Counted from the stretch's first letter, positions 26,801 through 35,104 are shown. The stretch: 64,000 nucleotides of DNA from Hyphomicrobiales bacterium (GCA_017304475.1 JAFKKV010000037.1:29786-93785), one strand, 5' to 3'. Program-made: numbers and translations. The notes: generated by a model not told the origin, from the sequence alone.

Positions 26801-29146
26801 ACCGGCACGGGCACGCTGACGCTGACCGGCACCAATACCTATACCGGCGGAACCATGATCACTTCAGGTGTGCTGTCGGTTGCCGCCGACGCCAATCTCG
26901 GCGCGGCCTCGGGCGGGCTTGCCTTCAACGGCGGCACGCTTGCGGCGACAACCAGCTTCGACACGGCGCGCGCGGTCACGCTCGGCGCGGGCGGCGGCGG
27001 CATCGATGTCGGGGCGGCCACCACACTCGGCCTCTCCGGCACGGTTTCCGGCTCCGGTGATCTGATCAAGCAGGGCGCGGGCACGCTGGTGCTGACCGGG
27101 ATCAATGGCTACGGCCATACGCAGGTCCGGGCCGGCACGCTGATCGGCAATGCGACCTCGATCAGCGGCAATGTCAGCACCGCCGGCACGGTGGTGTTCG
27201 ACCAGGCAGTGGATGCCGGTTTTGCCGGCAATATCGCCGGCCTGTCGGGCAATGACGGTGCGATGATCAAGCGCGGCGCGGCGACGCTGATGCTGGCAGG
27301 GAATTCCGCGCTCCCTTGGTCGGTCGAAACCGGCGGGCTGGTCTCGGCGACGAGCCGCTTCAGCGGCAATGTCGCCATCGCCGCGCCAGGCTCGTTCAGT
27401 TTCGACCAGATGGGCGACGGCGCCTATGCCGGCATCGTCTCGGGCTCCGGCCGCTTTGCCAAGACAGGAACCGGCACGGTGCTGCTGACCGGAAACAGTT
27501 CGGGCTTTGCCGGCTCGACCGTCGTCAGCGGCGGCACGCTCAGTGTCGGGGATGCCTCGGGCGGATCGCTCGGCGGATCGCTCCTCGTCACCTCGGGCGG
27601 CTCGCTCTCCGGCATCGGTACGGTCGGGAGCCTCGGTTCCACCGTCACCATTGCGGCCGGCGGCGTGCATGCGCCGGGCAATTCCGTCGGCGCCCAGACC
27701 ATTGCCGGGAACTATGTCAATCACGGCACGCTCGTGATCGAGGGCACGCCGGCCGGGACCGACAAGATCGTGGTCGCCGGCAGCGTCGACATATCAGGCG
27801 CGAGGCTCAACCTCGTGCTGCCGCCGGTGACCCCGGCGAGCTGGAGCCTGCTCAACGGCCCTTTCACCCTGATCGACAAGCAGAGCGCCGGCGCCGTGAC
27901 CGGCACGTTCGGCGCCGTCAGCAGCAGCCTGCTCTTTCTCGATTTCAGCCTGAACTATGCCGGCGGCGACGGCAATGACGTGACGCTGCAACTGGCCCGC
28001 AACCATGTCGGCTTCTCGAACATCGGTATGACCCGCAACCAGATCGCCACTGCGGGCGGCATCGAGAGCCTGCCCAATGGCAATCCGATCTGGCAGACCA
28101 TCGCTCTGTCATCCGACCCGGATATCGTGCGCCGTAGTTTCGACCAGCTCTCCGGCGAGATCCATGCCTCGGCCAAGACTGCGCTGATCGCGGACAGCCG
28201 CTTCGTCCGCGAGGCCGCAACCGATCGCCTGCGTTCAGCCTTCGGCGCGGTCGCGGCCGCCACCTTCCCGGTCATGGCCTATGCCGGCGGCGATCCGATC
28301 CCGGTGGCCGCCGCCACCGATCGCCTGGCCGTCTGGGGCCAGGCTTTCGGCGCCTGGGGACACACCCGCGGCGACGACAATGCCGCGCGGCTCGATCGCT
28401 CGACCGGCGGCTTTTTCCTCGGCGCCGACGGACCCGTCTTCGACATCCTGCGGATCGGTGTCCTCGCCGGCTATAGCCGCACGACCTTCGCCGCCCGGGA
28501 CCGTGCCTCCTCCGGCAGCAGCGACAACTACCATCTCGGCCTCTATGCCGGCGCGCAATGGGGCCAGCTCGGCATCCGCTCGGGCTTCGCCTATACGTGG
28601 CACGACATCGCGGCCGGCCGCAGCGTCCGCATTGCCGGCTTCAACGACAGCCTGAAGGCGAATGAGCGCGCCGCCACCTTCCAGGCCTTCGGCGAGCTCG
28701 GCTATCGGGTCGAACTGCTCGCGGCCGCGGCGCTGGAGCCCTTCGCGAATCTCGCTCATGTCGGCTTGCGCAGCGACGGCTTCACCGAGCGGGGCGGCGC
28801 GGCGGCCCTCGCCGGCACCGGGCGGACGACCCAGGTCACCTTCACCACGCTCGGCGTGCGGGCCTCCTCCAGCTTCGATCTCTCCGGCATCCAGGCGACC
28901 GCACGCGCAACGCTCGGCTGGCGCCATGCCTTCGGCGACACGACCCCGCTGGCAACCCTCGCCTTTGCCGGCGGCAGCGCCTTCACGGTCGCGGGCGTAC
29001 CGATCGCTGGGAATGCCGCCCTCGTCGAGGCCGGGCTCGACCTTCGGCTGTCACCGGCGGCAACCTTCGGCCTTTCCTATTCCGGCCAGGTCGCCGCCAA
29101 TGCCCAGCAGCACGGCTTCAGAGCGAATTTCGGTTTCAGGTTCTGA
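23855..29146 (+). CDS. Large autotransporter (type Va secretion) with tandem T5SS/PEP-CTERM-type repeats
   Basis: The 1763-residue product has a long N-region, then a signal peptide (SLIALLLVAASPAVA, cleavage near 57). Ten near-identical 50-51-residue repeats follow at about residues 90-591, consensus LxVGxxGQGTLTIGAGGxVTN...GSVGTVTVAGxGAxW. A partial 11th copy comes next, then several autotransporter-associated beta-strand repeats such as LTKTGTGTLTLTGTNTYTGG near residue 979. A C-terminal 12-strand barrel domain (about 1488-1763, from LAVWGQAFGAWGH) ends in phenylalanine. It should form a surface beta-helix anchored by its own barrel, as in adhesins. AGGATGAA precedes the ATG. No protease or lipase active site was noticed in the passenger. 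Confidence 0.93.
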   Translation: MREAFASRVMALGKTRNPRRVRGTSASAPHRGVGRSVPLGSGSLIALLLVAASPAVAQPIPPGVNVDATDNDVSPSSANPTTWNLGGSDLRVGQNGRGALTIGAGGVVRNSNGHIGFASGSIGTVSVAGAGASWLNLGAFLSVGDGGQGTLIIGAGGFVTNGHGNIGYGANAVGIVTVAGMGARWENFYTLAVGLNGQGTLTIGTGGSVTNTGGAIGTNAGSVGTVTVAGTDARWDNSGDLTIGRSGRGTLNIAAGGTVTNGVGAIGYNNGAVGTVTVEGLGATWTNSGSLAVGSSGLGTLTIGAGGSVTNAAGLIGAFANAVGTVTVEGPGATWTNSGNLTVGHSGQATLTIGAGGTVTNGIGLIGYDNGAVGTVTVAGTNARWDNSSDIAVGRDGQGTLNIGAGGIVTNKYGSIGYGSGSVGTVKVEGPGATWTNADNLNVGDLGQGTLGIGAGGTVANAYGYIGLNAGSVGTATVAGAGARWTNSSDLAVGYFGQGTLSIGVGGTVTNAYGYIGNNSGSVGTATVAGTGATWTNSGNLHVGFRGQGTLTIGAGGIVTNGFGFIGAAAANAVGTVTVAGAGARWDNSGDLFVGNQGQGKLTIADGGTVSSAAGSGLVHLGYSGTSAGTLTIGAVSGGAAGSLEAAEIRFGNGTAKLVFNHGDTAYRFSTRLVSAGTGAHSVAHLAGTTLLTGDSSGFTGTTTVSGGKLLVGDATSGTLGGIVKVTSGGTLGGSGTLTGTVTVDGTLAAGNSPGTLTFAGDLTLNSGSRTVFELNTPGIVGGTGLTTGNDLVKVGGTLNLGGTLDIQVAAAGYYRLFDYGTLTSGSGFGTETVTSTHGGFTIASHQVQYGIPHQINLSVLGAGQTMHFWDGADTTGNGTVDGGAGIWGSATNWTGMPGQANINGTWGGSVGVFRGAAGTVTVSGTQNFDTLQFSTDGYRLSGGTLAFNPASGSAATILVDSGVGVTIGSVLTDGTGNSLTKTGTGTLTLTGTNTYTGGTMITSGVLSVAADANLGAASGGLAFNGGTLAATTSFDTARAVTLGAGGGGIDVGAATTLGLSGTVSGSGDLIKQGAGTLVLTGINGYGHTQVRAGTLIGNATSISGNVSTAGTVVFDQAVDAGFAGNIAGLSGNDGAMIKRGAATLMLAGNSALPWSVETGGLVSATSRFSGNVAIAAPGSFSFDQMGDGAYAGIVSGSGRFAKTGTGTVLLTGNSSGFAGSTVVSGGTLSVGDASGGSLGGSLLVTSGGSLSGIGTVGSLGSTVTIAAGGVHAPGNSVGAQTIAGNYVNHGTLVIEGTPAGTDKIVVAGSVDISGARLNLVLPPVTPASWSLLNGPFTLIDKQSAGAVTGTFGAVSSSLLFLDFSLNYAGGDGNDVTLQLARNHVGFSNIGMTRNQIATAGGIESLPNGNPIWQTIALSSDPDIVRRSFDQLSGEIHASAKTALIADSRFVREAATDRLRSAFGAVAAATFPVMAYAGGDPIPVAAATDRLAVWGQAFGAWGHTRGDDNAARLDRSTGGFFLGADGPVFDILRIGVLAGYSRTTFAARDRASSGSSDNYHLGLYAGAQWGQLGIRSGFAYTWHDIAAGRSVRIAGFNDSLKANERAATFQAFGELGYRVELLAAAALEPFANLAHVGLRSDGFTERGGAAALAGTGRTTQVTFTTLGVRASSSFDLSGIQATARATLGWRHAFGDTTPLATLAFAGGSAFTVAGVPIAGNAALVEAGLDLRLSPAATFGLSYSGQVAANAQQHGFRANFGFRF
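24122..25627 (+). repeat. Ten tandem 150-bp repeats within the autotransporter passenger
   Basis: The DNA repeats with a period of 150 bases (153 in the first and tenth units), each coding one 50-residue passenger repeat. Recurrent anchors are GTCGGCACGGTCACGGTGG and CACGCTGACCATCGGCGC-like segments at constant spacing. The units are similar enough at the nucleotide level that recombination or slippage could change copy number. The repeat period is a multiple of three, so such changes would keep the frame. These are coding repeats, not a CRISPR array: there are no short identical direct repeats with unique spacers. Confidence 0.9.
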
Positions 29147-29243
29147 ACCGGCGCGCAGCCCATCGCGGCACCCGCACCGGAGCCGCCATACGGGCGAACC
29201 GAAGGAGCGCGCCCGCTTTACTCGCGAGCCCAGCCCCCAGAGA

Positions 29244-29945
29244 TCAGGCCGCGCGCTTCCCCGCCGCATAGGCCTCCGCCGCCTGCTCCACCTGGGCCCG
29301 CCTTACCTTGTTGTTCGCACCGCTGATCGACGCCACCATGGTGTAGATCTCGGCGGGCGCGGTGTCGGGATGGCCCGAATTGAACGGCGGCGCCGGGGCA
29401 TATTCGAGGCCGAGCTGGATCGCCTGTGCGATACGCGCATCGGCCAGCTCGGCAGCCACCGTGATGGCGAAATCGATGCCGGCGGTGACGCCGCCACCGG
29501 TGATCAGGCTGCCGTCGCGGACCACGCGGCCGCCATCGGGAATGGCGCCGAACAGCGGCAGGAACTCGCGCCAGGCCCAATGACAGGCCGCGCGCCGCCC
29601 TTCGAGCAGGCCGGCCGCACCGAGGATCAACGAGCCCGTGCAGACCGAGGTCACGTAGCGCGCACCGGCCGCGAGGCGCCGGATCGCCGCCATGAAGACC
29701 GGGTCCTGCATGGCATGGGTGCAGCCGGAGCCGCCGGGCACGCACAGCACGTCGCAGCCCGCGATCTCCTCCAGCCGGGCGAGATCGGCAAAGGTCAGGC
29801 CGTCGGCCTTGACCGGCAGGCCGCCGACCGAGGCAACCGTCAGCGTGGCGCCCGGCAGCCGCGACAGGAACTGGTGCGGCCCGGTGAAATCCAGATGGGT
29901 CATGCCGGCATAGAGCGGAAAGACAATGGAGAGAGGCGCGGTCAT
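29244..29945 (-). CDS. inhA: DJ-1/PfpI-family protein, isonitrile hydratase-like
   Basis: The 233-residue cytoplasmic protein has the class-I-amidotransferase-like fold of the DJ-1 superfamily. The nucleophile elbow is ARYVTSVCTGSLILGAAGLL with Cys102, and CVPGGSGC near 68 and FPLYAGMTHLDFTGPHQFL at the start are also present. The start motif with acidic Asp19 and the C-T-G elbow match the isonitrile hydratase of Pseudomonas, which converts isonitriles to N-formamides. GGGAGA sits six bases before the ATG at 29945. It is divergent from a GlxA-type regulator with its own DJ-1 domain, which probably controls it. Symbol use is by similarity; isonitrile hydrolysis is not proven. Confidence 0.8.
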   Translation of the reverse strand: MTAPLSIVFPLYAGMTHLDFTGPHQFLSRLPGATLTVASVGGLPVKADGLTFADLARLEEIAGCDVLCVPGGSGCTHAMQDPVFMAAIRRLAAGARYVTSVCTGSLILGAAGLLEGRRAACHWAWREFLPLFGAIPDGGRVVRDGSLITGGGVTAGIDFAITVAAELADARIAQAIQLGLEYAPAPPFNSGHPDTAPAEIYTMVASISGANNKVRRAQVEQAAEAYAAGKRAA

Positions 29946-29991
29946 CGAAAGTCTCCCAAGAGTGACCAGGGCAGCCTCGCAGGTCCCCATC

Positions 29992-30020
29992 TTGACTTGA
30001 ATGACATTGATCCCTCAATT
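29992..30020 (+). promoter_or_regulatory. Candidate promoter for the GlxA gene (possible leaderless mRNA)
   Basis: TTGACT (29992-29997) and TCAATT (30015-30020) are separated by 17 bases. A start point about seven bases on would coincide with the ATG at 30027, and no Shine-Dalgarno precedes that ATG. The -35 match is good and the -10 match weak, so this is a tentative call. Confidence 0.3.
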
Positions 30021-30026
30021 TACGTC

Positions 30027-30992
30027 ATGACCAAAACGATCGGCTTTCTCGTTTTTCCCTCCTTCCAGATCCTCGACCTCACCGGTCCGCTGGCGGTGTT
30101 CGACGCGCCGAACCGGGCGCTCGGCATGGCGCCCTACCAGCTGACCGTCCTGTCCGAACATGGCGGGCCGGTCACCAGTTCCTCCGGCCTGGAGGTGGTG
30201 ACCCAGGCCTTCGACGACCGGCCGCTCGACACGCTCATCGTCGCCGGCGGCGCCGGCACCCGTGACGCGGCCAGGACAGCGAGCCTCCTGGGCTTCCTGC
30301 GGGCAGCACCGCCGCGCTGCCGGCGCGTGGCAAGCGTCTGCACCGGAGCCTTCATCATGGCCGCGGCGGGCCTGCTCGACGGACGCCGGGCGACCACCCA
30401 TTGGCACTATGCGGCCTCTCTGCAGCGGCATAATCCGCAGATCCGGGTCGAAGCCGATCGGATCTTCACCAAGGACGGCCCGATCTGGACCTCGGCCGGC
30501 GTCAGTTCCGGCATCGACCTCGCGCTGGCGCTGGTCGAGGACGATCTCGGCCTGGATGTCGCGCGTGCCATCGCCCGCCATCTCGTGGTCTATCATCGCC
30601 GGCCGGGCGGCCAGTCGCAGTTCTCGACGCTGCTGGAGCTCGACCCATCGTCGAGCCGGATCCGCGAGGCGCTGACCTATGCCCGCGACCACTTGCACGA
30701 GACCTTGAATGTCGAGCGCCTCGCCGAGGTCGCCTGCCTCAGCCCGCGCCAGTTCGGCCGCGCCTTCCTGGCCGAAACCGGCCAGACGCCGGCCAAGGCG
30801 GTGGAGCGGCTGCGCGCCGAGGCGGCGCGTGCCCGGATCGAGGCCGGCCGGCAGCCGATCGAGGAGATCGCCCGCGATGTCGGCTTCAGCGATCCCGAGC
30901 GCATGCGCCGGGCCTTCGTCCGTGCCTTCGGCCAGCCGCCCCAGGCGATCAGGCGCATCGCGAGAGCGGCAAGTGCTTCGGCGAGCGCCTGA
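30027..30992 (+). CDS. GlxA-family regulator (DJ-1 domain plus AraC HTH)
   Basis: The 321-residue protein joins an N-terminal DJ-1/PfpI-like domain (IGFLVFPSFQILDLTGPLAVF, elbow RVASVCTGAFIMAAAGLL with Cys105, THWHYA) to a C-terminal AraC DNA-binding domain. The latter shows LNVERLAEVACLSPRQFGRAF and PIEEIARDVGFSDPERMRRAFVRAFGQPPQ. GlxA regulators sense small metabolites and activate nearby genes. Here the divergent gene is itself a DJ-1 enzyme. The ATG at 30027 lacks a ribosome-binding site but begins exactly where the conserved domain begins, and the open frame upstream is antisense to the neighbour. The effector is unknown. Confidence 0.9.
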   Translation: MTKTIGFLVFPSFQILDLTGPLAVFDAPNRALGMAPYQLTVLSEHGGPVTSSSGLEVVTQAFDDRPLDTLIVAGGAGTRDAARTASLLGFLRAAPPRCRRVASVCTGAFIMAAAGLLDGRRATTHWHYAASLQRHNPQIRVEADRIFTKDGPIWTSAGVSSGIDLALALVEDDLGLDVARAIARHLVVYHRRPGGQSQFSTLLELDPSSSRIREALTYARDHLHETLNVERLAEVACLSPRQFGRAFLAETGQTPAKAVERLRAEAARARIEAGRQPIEEIARDVGFSDPERMRRAFVRAFGQPPQAIRRIARAASASASA

Positions 30993-31022
30993 TAGGTCCA
31001 CGCAAGATGTGATGAAGCGGGC

Positions 31023-31910
31023 TCACGGCGATGCGGACGTGCCTGCCTCGGCCAGCAGCCAGGACCTGAAGACGGCCATATCCGGTCGCAGCCGCGCTGC
31101 CGGATAGACCAGCCAATAGCTGTAGTCGTTGGCAAGCGCGATATCGAAGGGCCGTACCAGCCGGCCGGCGGCGAGGTCGTCGGCTGCGAGCATGAGCCGC
31201 CCGAGCGCGACGCCATGGCCGTCGACCGCCGCGCGCAGCATGAGCCCCGCATCGTTGAAGGTCAGCGCCGCCTCGGCCTTCGCCCCGGCGAGACCGGCAT
31301 GGTCGAACCAGCGCGACCACGCGTCCTTGGGCGTGTCATGCAGGAGCCTCGCCTGCTGCAGGTCGGCGGGCGAGCGAAGCGCCGGCGGACCGGCCGCGAC
31401 CGACGGGCTGCACACCGGGCTCAGCGTCTCGCGGCCGACCAGGTCGGCCTTGAGACCGGCCCACCGCCCAAGCCCTGAGCGTATGCCGAGATCGAAACGG
31501 TCGTCGGCGAAATCCCAGAGATCGGCCGAACTGGTCAGCCTCAGCTCGATCCCCGGATGGCGCTCGCGAAACCGACCGAGCCGCGGCACCAGCCAGCAGG
31601 CCGCGAATGACGGCAGCACCGTGATCCGCAATGGCTTGCCGTCCTGCTGGCCGAGCCGCGCGGTCGCCGCCGCCATGCGATCGAGCGCCGCCGTCAATTC
31701 GGGCAGATAGGCGGCGCCCTGGGCCGTCAGGCGCAGGCTATGGCCATGGCGCTCGAACAACCGCACGCCCAGCCAATCCTCGAGCAGGCGCACCTGATGG
31801 CTGATCGCCGCCTGCGTCACGCAGAGCTCGGCCGCGGCGCGGGTGAAGTTCAGGTGCCTGGCCCCCGCCTCGAAGGCGCGAAGGGCGCCGAGCGGCGGAA
31901 GGCGACGCAT
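31023..31910 (-). CDS. LysR-family regulator, GcvA-like
   Basis: The 295-residue protein has the HTH region RRLPPLGALRAFEAGARHLN...ELCVTQAAISHQVRLLEDWLGVRLFERHG, diagnostic of the GcvA/AmpR branch. The effector domain follows (ITVLPSFAACWLVPRLGRF, then DLGIRSGLGRWAGL). It is divergent from a LysE-family exporter gene, and a palindrome of LysR type lies two bases upstream of its ATG. That suggests autoregulation together with control of the exporter. No Shine-Dalgarno of note is visible. The amino-acid-like effector is inferred from the neighbour. Confidence 0.92.
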   Translation of the reverse strand: MRRLPPLGALRAFEAGARHLNFTRAAAELCVTQAAISHQVRLLEDWLGVRLFERHGHSLRLTAQGAAYLPELTAALDRMAAATARLGQQDGKPLRITVLPSFAACWLVPRLGRFRERHPGIELRLTSSADLWDFADDRFDLGIRSGLGRWAGLKADLVGRETLSPVCSPSVAAGPPALRSPADLQQARLLHDTPKDAWSRWFDHAGLAGAKAEAALTFNDAGLMLRAAVDGHGVALGRLMLAADDLAAGRLVRPFDIALANDYSYWLVYPAARLRPDMAVFRSWLLAEAGTSASP

Positions 31911-31911
31911 T

Positions 31912-31934
31912 CTCGATGACCTCTGCTTATCGAG
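31912..31934. promoter_or_regulatory. LysR-type operator (T-N11-A palindrome)
   Basis: CTCGAT (31912-31917), 11 bases, then ATCGAG (31929-31934) form a perfect 6-bp dyad. This matches the T-N11-A architecture bound by LysR proteins. It begins two bases upstream of the regulator's start codon in the divergent region shared with the LysE gene, the expected place for an autoregulatory site. Confidence 0.6.
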
Positions 31935-32044
31935 CGGATGAGGATAGATCGCTTTGTTCCAGCCGGGAAGTCGCGTCCTTTCACGTCGCTTGAAATGGCC
32001 CGGGCGATGCCCCTGGCGCGCTCATGTTCAAAGGACGCCGCGTG

Positions 32045-32665
32045 ATGATCCCCTGGGAGATATGGCTGCCGTTCCTGGGCTATACGATCCCCATGGTGAT
32101 CAGCCCCGGGCCTGGCAACACGCTTCTCGCCGCCGCCGGCGGGCGGTTTGGAATCCGGGCTTCCCTGCCGTTCTGGACCGGCTTCGAGGCGGCCAACCTC
32201 GTCCTGTGCCTCGTGTATGGCCTGGGCGTCGGCCGCGCCCTGCAGGATCACCCCGGGCTGGACCAGGCGTTGAAATGGGCAGGCGCGGCTTACCTCGCCT
32301 ATGTTGCCTGGCGCTTCTTCCGCATGCCGGCCGGCCCTGCCGGGGACGACCGCACTGAGGCCGGTACCAGCCCGGCGAAGCTCCGCTTCGGCGACGGCTT
32401 CCTGCCGGTCGTGCTCAATCCCAAGATCCACACCATGATCCTGGTCATGTTTTCCCAGTTCCTCGATCCCGCGCGCCCATTGCCCGGCCAGTTCACCCAA
32501 CTCACCGTGGCATTTCTGGTGGTTTGCCTGGCCTGCCATTTTCCCTGGATCTATGCCGGCAAGATCATCCTAGGCCGGTTCCGCTCGGCCCGCGCTCTGC
32601 GCCTTCAAGGCTGGACGTTCGGCACCTGCATGGTCCTGGTCGCCGCCTACACAGTCTGGTCCTGA
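32045..32665 (+). CDS. LysE/RhtB-family exporter
   Basis: The 206-residue inner-membrane protein has six predicted helices. The N-terminal family signature is YTIPMVISPGPGNTLLAAAGGRFG, with LKWAGAAYLAYVAWRFFRM near residue 80 and FLPVVLNPKIHTMILVMFSQF (NPK motif) near 125. Such proteins export amino acids, homoserine lactones or similar solutes by proton exchange. AAAGGA lies nine bases before the ATG at 32045; an in-frame ATG at 32024 is possible but has no ribosome-binding site. The divergent LysR gene is its likely activator. The solute is unknown. Confidence 0.88.
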   Translation: MIPWEIWLPFLGYTIPMVISPGPGNTLLAAAGGRFGIRASLPFWTGFEAANLVLCLVYGLGVGRALQDHPGLDQALKWAGAAYLAYVAWRFFRMPAGPAGDDRTEAGTSPAKLRFGDGFLPVVLNPKIHTMILVMFSQFLDPARPLPGQFTQLTVAFLVVCLACHFPWIYAGKIILGRFRSARALRLQGWTFGTCMVLVAAYTVWS

Positions 32666-32789
32666 GACCGGGCGGTGCCATCGACTATGCCCGCCGGGGG
32701 GTAAGTGGGATGCTGCGGGTCGACTTCACCCTTGCGGCGCCGATGAGGATGCACCCAATTTCGGCGTCCATCCCCGCCCTCGCCTCACC

Positions 32790-34091
32790 TCATTCGGCAG
32801 GCTGCGCGATCGGACGGACGACCTTGCGCCGGGCATTGGCGATGGCCGCGATCATGCCGATCACGGTGGCGCCGGCGACGTAATGCGCCGGACCGAGCTT
32901 GTCGGTGGTCAGCAGCACCTGCACGGCGATGGGGGTGAGGCCGCCGAACAGCGCATAGGCGATGTTGTAGGAGAACGACACGCCGGAAAAGCGCACCGGC
33001 CCCGGGAAGGCGCGCACCATGATGACGGGCACGATGGTGATCATGCCGGCGGCAAGGCCCGCCAGCGCATAAAGCGGCACCAGATTGGCCGGATTGGCGG
33101 CGGTGCCGACGAAAAGCCCATAGGTTGCCGCGATCATCAGCGGACCGGTGACGAGACTCACCGCCAGCACGCCGAAACGGTCGATCAGCACGCCGACGGC
33201 GACCGCGGAGACCGTGATGGCGAGCGTCGCGGCGACGCTGCCGAGAAGCGTGGTCAAGGGGGCGATGCCATGCAGCCGCTGCATCAGGGTCGGCGTGGTC
33301 AGGATGACCACCACGACGATGGCGGTCAGCATCCAGGTCGCCAGCATCGAGACGACGACCGCCGGGCCATGGCCCGAGAGCACCTGCTTCATCGGCATGT
33401 CCTGGACCGTCGCCTTGCGGGCGCGCATCGCCTCGAACACCGGTGTCTCCGACAGCCAGCGGCGCAGATACATCGCGACGAAGCCGAACACGCCGCCGAC
33501 CAGGAATGGCAGGCGCCAGGCCCAGTCGTGAATGGCTGAAGGCGAATAGACATAGTTGATGGCCGTCGCCATCAGCGATCCCAGGAGGATTCCGCCGGTC
33601 AGGCCGCCGGTCAGAAGCCCGCAGGCGAGGCCGATACGGTTCTCGGCCACATGCTCGGAAACGAACACCCAGGCGCCCGGGGCTTCGCCGCCGATGGCCG
33701 CCCCCTGGAAGATGCGCATGACCAGCAGCAGGACCGGCGCCGCATAACCGATGCTGGCATAGGTCGGCATCAGGCCGATCAGCAAGGTCGGCACGGCCAT
33801 CATGAAGATCGACAAGGTGAACATGCGTTTCCGGCCGGTCTTGTCGCCGAAATGCGCCATGATGATGCCGCCGAGCGGACGCGCCAGATAACCAGCCGCG
33901 AAAATTCCGAAGGTCTGGATCTGCTCCAGCCATTCCGGCATGTCCGGCGGAAAGAAAAGCTTGCCGATGACGGCGGCGAAAAACACGTAGATGATGAAGT
34001 CGTAGAACTCGAGCGCACCACCCAGACAGGCAAGCGCGAGCGTTTTCGCGTCACCTTTTGTCAGGGGACGATTCTCAGCAATAGCGATCAT
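32790..34091 (-). CDS. MFS transporter, metabolite:H+ symporter (MHS) family
   Basis: The 433-residue protein has twelve predicted membrane helices. The MHS signatures are LGGALEFYDFIIYVFFAAVIGKLFF in helix 1, ARPLGGIIMAHFGDKTGRKRMF (loop 2-3 motif), and LLLVMRIFQGAAIGGEAPGAWVF. Relatives such as ProP, CitA and KgtP take up proline/betaine, citrate or 2-oxoglutarate with protons. The closing segment is short, without the coiled coil of ProP, so an organic-acid substrate is more likely. The gene is divergent from the L25 gene across a 383-base gap. The substrate is not predictable from sequence alone. Confidence 0.9.
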   Translation of the reverse strand: MIAIAENRPLTKGDAKTLALACLGGALEFYDFIIYVFFAAVIGKLFFPPDMPEWLEQIQTFGIFAAGYLARPLGGIIMAHFGDKTGRKRMFTLSIFMMAVPTLLIGLMPTYASIGYAAPVLLLVMRIFQGAAIGGEAPGAWVFVSEHVAENRIGLACGLLTGGLTGGILLGSLMATAINYVYSPSAIHDWAWRLPFLVGGVFGFVAMYLRRWLSETPVFEAMRARKATVQDMPMKQVLSGHGPAVVVSMLATWMLTAIVVVVILTTPTLMQRLHGIAPLTTLLGSVAATLAITVSAVAVGVLIDRFGVLAVSLVTGPLMIAATYGLFVGTAANPANLVPLYALAGLAAGMITIVPVIMVRAFPGPVRFSGVSFSYNIAYALFGGLTPIAVQVLLTTDKLGPAHYVAGATVIGMIAAIANARRKVVRPIAQPAE

Positions 34092-34474
34092 GAAGTAACG
34101 ATCCTAAACTATAGCGCGACATCGGCGAATTTTGCTGTCGTTTACCCCATGCTGCAGCGCAACACCATTACCGCAAGCCATGCCAGCCATTGGCTGACCG
34201 CATGGGTGGTGAATGCCTGCCGACGGCGACACCGGTCCCTCTCCGGATTACGATGCAGAAAGATACGCGACTGGGACATATGTCGTGCGCGAATAGGTCG
34301 CGTCGTGATCGACGACGGCGATGCGCTGGCCGCGCCTCGATGGCGAAAGCGCAGTTCCCGGCGCTTGGCCGTTGCCCCGCGCCGCCATTTCGGCTATAGC
34401 CCGCCCGTCCCGTGGCATATCTCCGCACCCCTGGAGGCATTGGCCGCGGGTCTTTTCATTTGGAGACTAAGACC
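34092..34474. other. 383-base gene-free stretch carrying the rplY promoter
   Basis: No convincing protein is seen on either strand. The left part (34092-34150) is A/T-richer and should hold the promoter of the MHS transporter. The right part holds the L25 promoter described separately and an untranslated leader of roughly 68 bases. No tRNA-like cloverleaf or riboswitch was recognised. Confidence 0.6.
34372..34400 (+). promoter_or_regulatory. Sigma-70-type promoter for rplY
   Basis: TTGCCC (34372-34377) and TATAGC (34395-34400) are separated by exactly 17 bases. This is close to the alphaproteobacterial housekeeping consensus and lies about 75 bases before the L25 start codon. Transcription would begin near 34407. 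Confidence 0.6.
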
Positions 34475-35104
34475 ATGGCTGCCATCAAACAGATGTCGGC
34501 GACGGTCCGCGCGAATGGCGGCAAGGGGGCCGCACGCGCCGAACGTCGTGAGGGCCGCGTGCCCGGCGTCATCTACGGGGACAAGAAGTCGCCCGTGCTG
34601 ATCTCGCTCGACTACAAGACCCTGCACCAGCGCATCTATGCCGGTCACTTCCTCTCGACCGTGTTCGAGCTCGAAGTCGAAGGCCAGAAGCATCGCGTCA
34701 TTCCGCGCGACTATCAGCTGGACCCCGTCAAGGATTTCCCGATCCATGTCGACTTCCTCCGCCTTGGCGAAGGTGCCGAGATCTCGGTCGACATTCCGAT
34801 CCACGTGAAGGGCGCCGACGTTTCGCCCGGCATCAAGCGCGGCGGCACGATCAACCTGGTCGAGCACTCGATCACGCTGCTCTGCAAGGCCGACTCGATC
34901 CCCGAGGCCGTCGACATCGACGTCTCCGAGCTCAATCTCGGTTCGTCGGTCCACCTGAACGACGTGGTTCTCCCGGCTGGCGCCCGCGCCACCACCAAGG
35001 ACAACCCGACGCTTCTCTCGATCGTCGCCCCGTCGGGCTTCGCCGAGCCCGAAGCGGCAGCCGAAGCCGCGCCCGCCGCGGCTGCTCCGGCCGCCAAGAA
35101 GTAA
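34475..35104 (+). CDS. rplY: 50S ribosomal protein L25 (CTC family)
   Basis: The 209-residue product is the long, two-domain form of L25. The N-terminal 5S-rRNA-binding barrel (SATVRANGGKGAARAERREG, VPGVIYGDKK) is followed by the TL5/CTC beta domain (IPIHVKGADVSPGIKRGG, LNLGSSVHLNDV). The tail is Ala/Glu/Lys-rich. It binds 5S rRNA in the large subunit. The start at 34475 matches the conserved MAAIKQMSATVR beginning, with GGAG nine bases upstream; the upstream extension is not conserved. It leads the rplY-pth-ychF run, although a strong terminator separates it from pth. Confidence 0.96.
   Translation: MAAIKQMSATVRANGGKGAARAERREGRVPGVIYGDKKSPVLISLDYKTLHQRIYAGHFLSTVFELEVEGQKHRVIPRDYQLDPVKDFPIHVDFLRLGEGAEISVDIPIHVKGADVSPGIKRGGTINLVEHSITLLCKADSIPEAVDIDVSELNLGSSVHLNDVVLPAGARATTKDNPTLLSIVAPSGFAEPEAAAEAAPAAAAPAAKK

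Noticed and set aside
28662..30026. A long upstream extension of the GlxA regulator
   Set aside because: It overlaps the autotransporter barrel and the DJ-1 gene in other frames and is arginine/proline-rich with no domain.
34092..34474. Possible tRNA or riboswitch in the gap before rplY
   Set aside because: No cloverleaf, T-loop consensus or known aptamer could be drawn; the region is explained by two promoters and a leader.
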